Shown here: positions 20,815 through 28,585 of the stretch, piece after piece
How the letters are laid out: each line of letters begins with the position of its first letter
Position numbering within the stretch: position 1 is the stretch's first letter
DNA from: Dehalococcoidia bacterium
GTDB lineage: Bacteria; Chloroflexota; Dehalococcoidia; SZUA-161
NCBI GenBank assembly: GCA_030619685.1
Contig: JAUXAX010000025.1
Location: 1 to 28,585, forward strand
DNA: 28,585 bases
Direction of reading: 5' to 3'
Program-made: the position numbers and the translations under genes
Notes under the pieces: model-generated
What the model was told of the DNA's origin: nothing
The model's input: the letters and a program-made list of their open reading frames with translations, nothing else
Databases searched by the model: none

Positions 20815-22791
20815 TTATATTTCGAGTGCTACCTTCCAGCCCTCGCGCATGGCTTCCAGTATGCGCCTGGGCTCGACGCAGTCACCGATGCTGTGCACCT
20901 TGGGGCCCTTGCCCTCAAGTGCCTCCGCAAGGTCAGTGTTGGGCGTTGACCCCGCAGCGAGCACAATGGTGTCGGCGACGACACTCTTCATGGCGTCGGC
21001 TCCGATCTCCGCCATCGCCGTCACGCCTCCCCGCACGTGGATCAACAAACCGGTGTCGGTTGCCTTCATGTACTGGACATTGGTGAGCATACGAACACCC
21101 TTCTGCCTCAGCCTGTCGACGAGGAGCATTCGCATGTCGGGGTTCATGCTGTTTGCGATATACTGGCTTCTCCTGGCGACGGTTACGTCCTTACCCTTGT
21201 CTGCGAGCAGCTCGGCCACCTCGGCACCGACCTGGTCGCCGCCGATGATGAGCACCCTCTCGCCTACCTTCGCCTTGCCCATGAGGACATCCTCGGCCAT
21301 GACCACGTTGGAAAGCGTGTCAAGCCCCGGAATCTCCTCTTTGGGGATCACCGGCTTAACCCCGGTGGCAACGATCACCGCGTCCGGCTTAAGTTTGGAA
21401 ACCTCACCTGCAGTGAGCTCCTTGCCTAGCTCCACCTTGACCTTAAGCTTCTTCAACTGCCTTGCTTGATAGTCGATGAACCCATTAATCTCCGATTTGT
21501 GAGGCGGTATTGCAGCCAGAATCATCTGCCCGCCCAGCCTCTTCGCCTTCTCGTAGAGCGTTACCTGGTGGCCTCTAAGCGCCGCTACCCGCGCTGCCTC
21601 CATTCCTGCCGGCCCTCCGCCAGCGATAACCACCTTCTTGGGCTTGGCTGCTTTCTTGATCTCGAATTCCTGTTCTCGTCCCACGGCAGGGTTTACCGAG
21701 CAGACCACGCCCTCTGCCCATGCCAGGGTCTCCATGCAGTTGTTGCAGTGGATGCAGGGCCGTATCTCGTCTTCCTTGCCTGCAGCCAGTTTGTTGGGAA
21801 GCTCGGGATCGGCCTGTATTGCCCTTCCCATATCGACGAAATCCAGCTTCCCGGCTCTAAGAGCTTTCTCCGCAATCTCTGGGGTGATCCGTCCAGGTCC
21901 GAACACCGGGACCTTGACCACATTCTTCACTGCCGCGATCATGTCCAGGTAGGGAGCTGGCCCCTGAGCCTCTACCGGGCACATTGTAAAGTACTGCCAG
22001 GTGTAATCGTAGAATCCGCCGATTCCGAGGTGGATAGCATCGACGCCGGCGTCTACGAACATGGGTGCATGTATCAGGGTGTCCTGCAAGGTGACTCCAT
22101 ACTGGGCTATTTCACCACCACCGACGTAGTATGCCTCGGTCATACTGAGCCGACACCACAGGGGGAAGTCCTTCCCCACTTCCTTTCTGACGGCCTTTAT
22201 TGTCTCGATCAGGAACCTCGCTCTATTCTCCACGCTGCCGCCCCACTTATCCTTTCGCTTGTTCCACACCGCCGAGCGGAACTGGGTTTGTGCGTTGATA
22301 TTGGAGCCGTGGATCTCGATGGCATCGAACCCTGCCGCTTTGGCTCGCCTCGCCGCCTCAGCATGGCGCTGGATGGCCAGTTTGATATCATCTATGCTGA
22401 ATTCCCGTGGCAGTTCTGCTCCAAACACTTCCCTTCCCTCAGGCTTCACCCAGAGGGTGCCGTGGTAGATTTGCACGGCAGCCTTGGCTCCGTTCTTCTT
22501 GATAGCGTCGGCTAGTTTGGTTAGTCCCGGGATGAACCTGTCGTCATCGATGTTCACCCCGAACGGTAGCCGCGCTCCACTCGCCTTGGTATCGACACCA
22601 ACATTCTCGACGATGTCCAGCCCGACACCACCCTTGGCCCGCGCTGCGTGATATGCTATCAATCGCTCAGTGACCTCTCCTTCGAAAGTGCCTACGTTGG
22701 TCCCCATCGGCGGGTAAACGATGCGGTTCTTCAGCTGCATTGTCCCGATTCGCCCCGGGGAGAATAACCTTTCGTATTTCGATTTGGCCAT
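20815..22791 (-). CDS. FadH-like Fe-S flavoprotein lacking the usual catalytic Tyr
   Basis: The 658-residue protein repeats the FadH architecture: a TIM barrel from LFSPGRIGTMQLKNRIVYPPMGT, [4Fe-4S] ligands Cys346, Cys349, Cys352 and Cys364 (CIHCNNC... C), FAD motif IAGGGPAGMEAARV (GGGPAG at 391-396) and an NAD(P)H motif, IIGGDQVGAEVAELL. In E. coli FadH the proton donor Tyr166 lies in GSEGYLINEFL; the collinear segment here is HGSNINAQTQFRS, with Asn166 at the Tyr position. The enzyme may use another acid, a different reaction direction, or a bulkier substrate. ATG at 22791 is chosen over GTG at 22809 because AAGGAGG stands 5 nt before it. A VOC gene follows. It is GC-rich, unlike the paralogue at 6318-8330. 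Confidence 0.88.
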   Translation of the reverse strand: MAKSKYERLFSPGRIGTMQLKNRIVYPPMGTNVGTFEGEVTERLIAYHAARAKGGVGLDIVENVGVDTKASGARLPFGVNIDDDRFIPGLTKLADAIKKNGAKAAVQIYHGTLWVKPEGREVFGAELPREFSIDDIKLAIQRHAEAARRAKAAGFDAIEIHGSNINAQTQFRSAVWNKRKDKWGGSVENRARFLIETIKAVRKEVGKDFPLWCRLSMTEAYYVGGGEIAQYGVTLQDTLIHAPMFVDAGVDAIHLGIGGFYDYTWQYFTMCPVEAQGPAPYLDMIAAVKNVVKVPVFGPGRITPEIAEKALRAGKLDFVDMGRAIQADPELPNKLAAGKEDEIRPCIHCNNCMETLAWAEGVVCSVNPAVGREQEFEIKKAAKPKKVVIAGGGPAGMEAARVAALRGHQVTLYEKAKRLGGQMILAAIPPHKSEINGFIDYQARQLKKLKVKVELGKELTAGEVSKLKPDAVIVATGVKPVIPKEEIPGLDTLSNVVMAEDVLMGKAKVGERVLIIGGDQVGAEVAELLADKGKDVTVARRSQYIANSMNPDMRMLLVDRLRQKGVRMLTNVQYMKATDTGLLIHVRGGVTAMAEIGADAMKSVVADTIVLAAGSTPNTDLAEALEGKGPKVHSIGDCVEPRRILEAMREGWKVALEI

Positions 22792-22814
22792 TTGCTCCTC
22801 CTTTGTCACATTTC

Positions 22815-22856
22815 TTAGAACTGCTTTAGATTATATTAGAACTGCTTTAGATTATA
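22815..22856. repeat. Perfect 21-bp tandem duplication upstream of the FadH-like gene
   Basis: Two identical 21-bp units (22815-22835 and 22836-22856) begin TTAGAACTGC and end TTATA. On the minus strand each contains a TATAAT hexamer 24-46 nt upstream of the start codon, so the duplication copies a likely -10 element. The rest of the 22792-23182 gap contains the palindrome at 23049-23076 and no gene. Confidence 0.7.
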
Positions 22857-23048
22857 GAAGAAAGGGTTAGGGATGCTTTTGAACTCTTCAACGTTTATGG
22901 CTTTATGGCGGACTTTTATTGGTTGATAACGAGTGTAGGAACCTTCATGAGAGGCGTTTACGAGCATGGCGGAAGCATACTAGCTCATATCATCCTCCTT
23001 GTCAATGGGTAATTTCAGGAGGCTTTTTTGCTGGCGTTGCCAAACAAG

Positions 23049-23076
23049 GTAGGGGCGACCCGCGGGTCGCCCCTAC
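23049..23076. repeat. GC-rich perfect palindrome (dispersed-repeat type)
   Basis: GTAGGGGCGACCC (23049-23061) and GGGTCGCCCCTAC (23064-23076) are perfect complements around CG. Elements of this GTAGGGGCGACCC type are widespread dispersed repeats in environmental genomes. It lies ~107 nt after the clpC stop and is followed by TGCTTTT on the + strand, so it might also act as a terminator. Confidence 0.65.
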
Positions 23077-23182
23077 TGCTTTTCACAGAAGTCTGATTTA
23101 AGGGTGAGAAAGGCAGGCAGAAGCAAATGCCCTTCAGAGCGGGGTTGACGACGTTAGCAGAGGTTCGAGATTGGCAGGCTGC

Positions 23183-25639
<2,457 letters not shown>

Positions 25640-25698
25640 GACCGTCCCCGACTGCGCAACTGCAACCCGACCTCACCCCCAGTACTAACCGCGCCGTT

Positions 25699-25707
25699 AT
25701 TGTAACA
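25699..25707 (-). promoter_or_regulatory. Extended -10 promoter of clpC
   Basis: TGTTACAAT on the minus strand is an extended -10, about 60 nt before the clpC start. No strong -35 is seen, and no CtsR-like tandem repeat (GGTCAAA type) is visible. Confidence 0.5.
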
Positions 25708-25723
25708 CATTTGGATCAATAAG

Positions 25724-25767
25724 AAAATAGCCCAAATTTACTAATCCCCCCAAATTTGGGCTATTTT
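25724..25767. terminator. Bidirectional terminator between 5S rRNA and clpC
   Basis: AAAATAGCCCAAATTT (25724-25739) and AAATTTGGGCTATTTT (25752-25767) are exact 16-bp arms around a 12-nt loop, with a T-run on both strands. It starts 3 nt beyond the 3' end of the 5S rRNA gene. Confidence 0.9.
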
Positions 25768-25770
25768 TTT

Positions 25771-25895
25771 GCTCCCTGGCAATGGCATATTTTCCACACC
25801 CCGTTGCCGGGGCAGTATCGTCTGCGCTGGGGAGTTTCACTTCCGTGTTCGGGATGGGAACGGGTGGGTCCACCCCGCTCTAATCACCAGGAAGC
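25771..25895 (-). rRNA. rrf: 5S ribosomal RNA (unlinked copy)
   Basis: The minus strand carries the conserved 5S core CCCATCCCGAACACGGAAG (loop B/C region) and CAGCGCAGACGATACTGC. The ends GCTTCCTGG (25895-25887) and CCAGGGAGC (25779-25771) pair as a 9-bp helix I, which sets the limits; the mature ends may be a few bases inside. No 16S, 23S or tRNA gene adjoins it. It starts 31 nt after the stop of the large oxidoreductase gene on the same strand, with no obvious promoter of its own, and is followed at once by a strong terminator. Read-through from the upstream gene's promoter may contribute to its expression. Confidence 0.93.
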
Positions 25896-25925
25896 AATTT
25901 CGCTACCTGAAACTTTATCCGATTT

Positions 25926-28436
25926 TTAAAAGAGCTCCTCGTTGCCTTGGGGAAGCCTGCCGTGTTCCTGCAGGAACTGCTGCATAAGCTCGCTCTCTCG
26001 CATAGTATACATCAAAGTCTCCTCATAATGCAAGTAACGCGCTTTTTCTACCCATTCCTCCGCTGAATCCAGTAGCTCCTGCAGACCCTCGCGGATATTG
26101 GGGCCACTTCCGATGTATATGACCTCCTTTTGTTCATCAAACAACCGATACACCCCATCGGCTTCAGGAGCGGCGCCTACATTCTCTGGGGTAAACTCCA
26201 GCCACTCGTCTGGCGGCAGCATCACCGGTGAGATCTGGAATCTCAGATCACATCTTAGACATCGCTCCGCTTCCTCAACAGCCATCCGCTCATCGAAGCC
26301 GAGCCCCACCTCGGAGAAGTTGCCTATCCGCCGTTCTACCGGCAGGCAGGGCAACGGGACGCGGTGGCTATCCCAAAATCCCTCGTCGCGACCCAGCCAA
26401 GGGCTGGCTTTTGCGGTTTCGGTCAGCACCTCCTCGATATCCCCGCTGCCTCCCAGATACTTGTCTATGGAAGCTGCCGCTCTTCTTCCGGCGGTGATCG
26501 CTTCGATGACCGAGGCTGGCCCGGTGACGACATCCCCGCCAGCGTAAACGCCCTTTACGCTGGCGGCTAGGGTTTCGGGGGCAACCTTCACTCTATCGCC
26601 AGCCACGACATCCATCTCAAATCTGTCTGGGATCTCTGGCATTTGACCGATGGCAGCTATCACCGTGTCGAACTCCATGTCGAATTCGCTACCCTTGATT
26701 GGCACAGGACGCCTTCTGCCGCTGGCATCAGGTTCCCCCAGCTCCATGCGCAGGCATCCCATCACCAGCTTGCCATCGTTTCCCGATATCTTGTTCGGCG
26801 CGGCAAGGAACAGTATCTTGACCCCTTCCTCAAGTGCTCCCTCTATCTCCTCCGGGCTGGCGGGCATCTCTTCCCGGGAGCGCCGATAGACGATGGTCAC
26901 CTCTTTGGCACCGAGGCGCAACGCTGTGCGCGCGCCATCTATGGCAGCATTGCCACCACCGACCACCGCCACCTTATCTCCTAGCTTGACTACTTTGCCC
27001 TGATTTGCATCCCTGAGGAATGATATGCACTCTATCACCCCGCGGTTGTCCTCTCCCTCAACCCCCATCTTAGCTCCCCGGTGAGCCCCGATCGCCAGAA
27101 AGATAGCGTCATACCCTTGTTCCCAGAGACTGTCAGGGGACTCAACCTTGCTATTGGTCTCTATCTCTATGCCAACGCTTCTTATTCCTTCGATTTCGCT
27201 ATCGAGCACTTCTTTGGGCAGGCGATATCTTGGTATGCCAAATCGCATCATGCCGCCCGGCTCGGGTAGAACCTCAAATATGGTGACCGAGTGACCAAGT
27301 TTGGCCAAGTAATAGCCCGCAGTAAGTCCCGCCGGGCCTGAGCCTACGATGGCCACTTTCTTACCTGTAGGATTTGCCTTGCCAGTCTCTTTTCGCTGCG
27401 CTCCAGCATCTTCTTCCGCTGCAAAGCGCTTGAGCGCACAAATGGCTATCGGCTCGTTCAGTTGGCCCCGCCTGCACACTCCCTCGCAAGGATGAAAGCA
27501 GACGCGGCCAAGCACTTGGGGGAAGGGTACCTTCTCCCGAACCACAGCCAGTGCTTCGGCGAATTTCCCTTCGGCGATAAGACGTACATAGCGGGGAACA
27601 TCGATTCCAGCGGGGCAGGCGTGGGCACAGGGAACAAGAGCAGCTTCACGTTCCGCCCGCTTGACATCGATGTCGAGCAAAGCGCCGGTGGGACAAACCT
27701 CAACGCAGGCGCCGCAGAACTTGCATCCGGCCTCCTTCAACGAAGGGGCAATGGGTCCTGCGATGATCTCACCGCCTCGATTAATAAAGCCCAGGGCGCC
27801 TATGCCGCGCACATCCCGGCAAACCCTGACGCATCGAGTACAGCCGATGCATAGGTTGTAGTCTTGAGTGAAGAGAGGCTCGTCCTTCTCGACCGGGAGG
27901 TCTCTAAACTTGTAGCGAGGTATGTCCTCCCTGATTCCTATATATTCAGCAATCAGTTGCAGTTCGCAGTAGCCCAGCTTGGAGCAGCAGCGTTCCAGGA
28001 TTGGTATGCTATTCGGGCATGATTCAAACGGGCTGCAGCCCTCCCTCTGACTGCATGTCAAGCAGGCGTGAGGATGCTTGGCTAAGATAGTTCTCAGATT
28101 CTCGCGTCGAAGCTCTTGGACACGGGGCGTGTTGCTGTGAACTATCATTCCCTCAGTGGCGGGGAGGTTGCAGGAGGTGGGGAGTTCATCCATCCCCTCG
28201 ACGTCGACGATACAAAGGCGGCATCCCTGGTACTCTCCATTAGAATCCGAGCTTTGGTAGGGTTGGCCGCCGAGGTAAATAACGCCGTCAGCCCTTAAAC
28301 CCGGTGCCAGGGGTAGGTCGGGGTGTGCACAGAGGCCGGGAATATATATGCCTGCGCTCTGTGCTGCCTCCAGAACTGTCTTGCCTTCCTCAACCTCGAC
28401 CTCTACATTATCAATAGTCAGCTTTATTGTAGCCAT
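25926..28436 (-). CDS. Multi-cluster Fe-S flavoprotein (NuoG-like + GltD-like) with C-terminal GIY-YIG-like domain
   Basis: The 836-residue protein starts with a [2Fe-2S] ferredoxin domain (Cys36, Cys72, Cys75, Cys89; an extra ~24-residue loop separates the first two). A NuoG-type HC3 [4Fe-4S] motif follows (His121/His123, Cys125, Cys128, Cys134), then two [4Fe-4S] motifs (Cys196-199-202-206 and Cys238-241-244-248). A GltD-like body comes next: Cys270/Cys274 and GRVCFHPCEGVC, FAD motif GSGPAG at 365-370, NADPH motif GGGNAA at 493-498, and GGDVVTGPASVIEAI. This resembles electron-transfer or bifurcation subunits that exchange electrons between NAD(P)H and ferredoxin. Uniquely, residues ~758-836 read GVY (761-763), IYIG (773-776), NIREGL with Arg782, and a closing helix, as in GIY-YIG nucleases; Gln820 stands where the metal-binding Glu is expected. 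It has its own promoter; partners such as NuoE/F would lie outside the window. Confidence 0.9.
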   Translation of the reverse strand: MATIKLTIDNVEVEVEEGKTVLEAAQSAGIYIPGLCAHPDLPLAPGLRADGVIYLGGQPYQSSDSNGEYQGCRLCIVDVEGMDELPTSCNLPATEGMIVHSNTPRVQELRRENLRTILAKHPHACLTCSQREGCSPFESCPNSIPILERCCSKLGYCELQLIAEYIGIREDIPRYKFRDLPVEKDEPLFTQDYNLCIGCTRCVRVCRDVRGIGALGFINRGGEIIAGPIAPSLKEAGCKFCGACVEVCPTGALLDIDVKRAEREAALVPCAHACPAGIDVPRYVRLIAEGKFAEALAVVREKVPFPQVLGRVCFHPCEGVCRRGQLNEPIAICALKRFAAEEDAGAQRKETGKANPTGKKVAIVGSGPAGLTAGYYLAKLGHSVTIFEVLPEPGGMMRFGIPRYRLPKEVLDSEIEGIRSVGIEIETNSKVESPDSLWEQGYDAIFLAIGAHRGAKMGVEGEDNRGVIECISFLRDANQGKVVKLGDKVAVVGGGNAAIDGARTALRLGAKEVTIVYRRSREEMPASPEEIEGALEEGVKILFLAAPNKISGNDGKLVMGCLRMELGEPDASGRRRPVPIKGSEFDMEFDTVIAAIGQMPEIPDRFEMDVVAGDRVKVAPETLAASVKGVYAGGDVVTGPASVIEAITAGRRAAASIDKYLGGSGDIEEVLTETAKASPWLGRDEGFWDSHRVPLPCLPVERRIGNFSEVGLGFDERMAVEEAERCLRCDLRFQISPVMLPPDEWLEFTPENVGAAPEADGVYRLFDEQKEVIYIGSGPNIREGLQELLDSAEEWVEKARYLHYEETLMYTMRESELMQQFLQEHGRLPQGNEELF

Positions 28437-28455
28437 TTCTACTTCATCAATATAG

Positions 28456-28485
28456 ATTATAATTACGGCTTAGATTGGGAGTCAA
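28456..28485 (-). promoter_or_regulatory. sigma70-type promoter of the Fe-S flavoprotein gene
   Basis: On the minus strand, TTGACT (28485-28480), an 18-nt spacer and TATAAT (28461-28456) lie about 20 nt before the ATG. The gene is therefore the first of its transcript, with only a weak ribosome site (GAAG). Confidence 0.75.
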
Positions 28486-28502
28486 TAAGGAGACTATCAA
28501 GC

Positions 28503-28585
28503 GGGGGTGGTGGGGGGGGCCCCCCCCGGGGCGCCCCCCCCCCCCCCAAAAAAACGGGGAACACCCATTTGAAAAAACCCCCCCC
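28503..28585. other. Homopolymer-rich contig end, probably low-quality sequence
   Basis: The last ~83 bases consist almost only of runs of G, C and A (for example G8C8 and C14 blocks). Nothing else in the window looks like this. It is best read as a sequencing or assembly artefact and should not be interpreted biologically. Confidence 0.8.

Noticed and set aside
20807..21469. 220-codon + strand frame
   Set aside because: Shadow of the same FadH-like gene; low-complexity Ser/Thr/Ala translation with no motif.
21466..22515. 349-codon open frame on the + strand
   Set aside because: It lies opposite the FadH-like gene, which has clear domains on the minus strand; the long frame is an effect of GC-rich codon use.
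28503..28585. G/C-run sequence as a possible quadruplex or telomere-like element
   Set aside because: It is at the very end of the window and is mixed homopolymer; sequencing or assembly artefact is far more likely.

Overview
The window reads as a contig or large-insert clone end from an uncultured anaerobic bacterium. The best guess is Chloroflexota of the Dehalococcoidia type. This is inferred from the gene mix (PAC2-family protein, several FadH-type Fe-S flavoenzymes, crotonase paralogues, a NuoG/GltD-like multi-cluster oxidoreductase, ClpC without a visible mcsAB/ctsR operon, a lone 5S rRNA gene) and the frequent GTG/TTG starts. No marker here fixes the taxonomy. The left end cuts through ftsH. 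The last ~85 bases are homopolymer-rich and look like low-quality sequence.

Layout. 1-2.7 kb: ftsH 3' end and terminator, convergent with mnmE followed by a PAC2-family gene. 2.7-4.3 kb: a PadR regulator with a palindromic operator over its promoter, 3 nt ahead of an MFS exporter. 4.3-9.7 kb: a visibly AT-richer block holding an extended SDR fused to a C-terminal zinc ribbon, a FadH/Old Yellow Enzyme-type oxidoreductase and, divergently, an MDR-family oxidoreductase; two similar 24-bp direct repeats bracket the first two genes. 9.7-10.8 kb: a degraded coding remnant and a NYN-domain protein with a good promoter. 10.8-13.6 kb: an iron module (feoB, feoA, a possible 35-codon leader ORF, a DtxR-type regulator) with two matching GTTAG-N6-CTAAC operators. 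13.6-14.5 kb: AT-rich sequence and a small DUF4760-like membrane protein.

14.75-17.3 kb: a strong sigma70-type promoter drives three consecutive crotonase paralogues. All three lack both hydratase glutamates but keep an isomerase-type acid. 17.5-20.1 kb: a CaCA-family Na+/Ca2+ exchanger converging on radA. 20.2-22.8 kb: a second FadH-like enzyme, lacking the usual catalytic Tyr, followed by a VOC-fold epimerase-like protein. 23.2-25.6 kb: clpC. 25.7-25.9 kb: a bidirectional terminator and a single 5S rRNA gene. 25.9-28.4 kb: an 836-residue Fe-S flavoenzyme (NuoG-like N-terminus plus GltD-like body) ending in a GIY-YIG-like domain.

The metabolic genes (crotonases, two FadH-like enzymes, SDR, VOC protein) fit anaerobic reduction, isomerisation and oxidation of unsaturated or cyclic acyl-CoA-type substrates; the actual substrates cannot be read from sequence. 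The most unusual items are the GIY-YIG fusion, the triplicated active-site-altered crotonases, the Tyr-less FadH paralogue, the SDR-zinc-ribbon fusion in a repeat-bracketed AT-rich cassette, and the paired iron-regulator operators.
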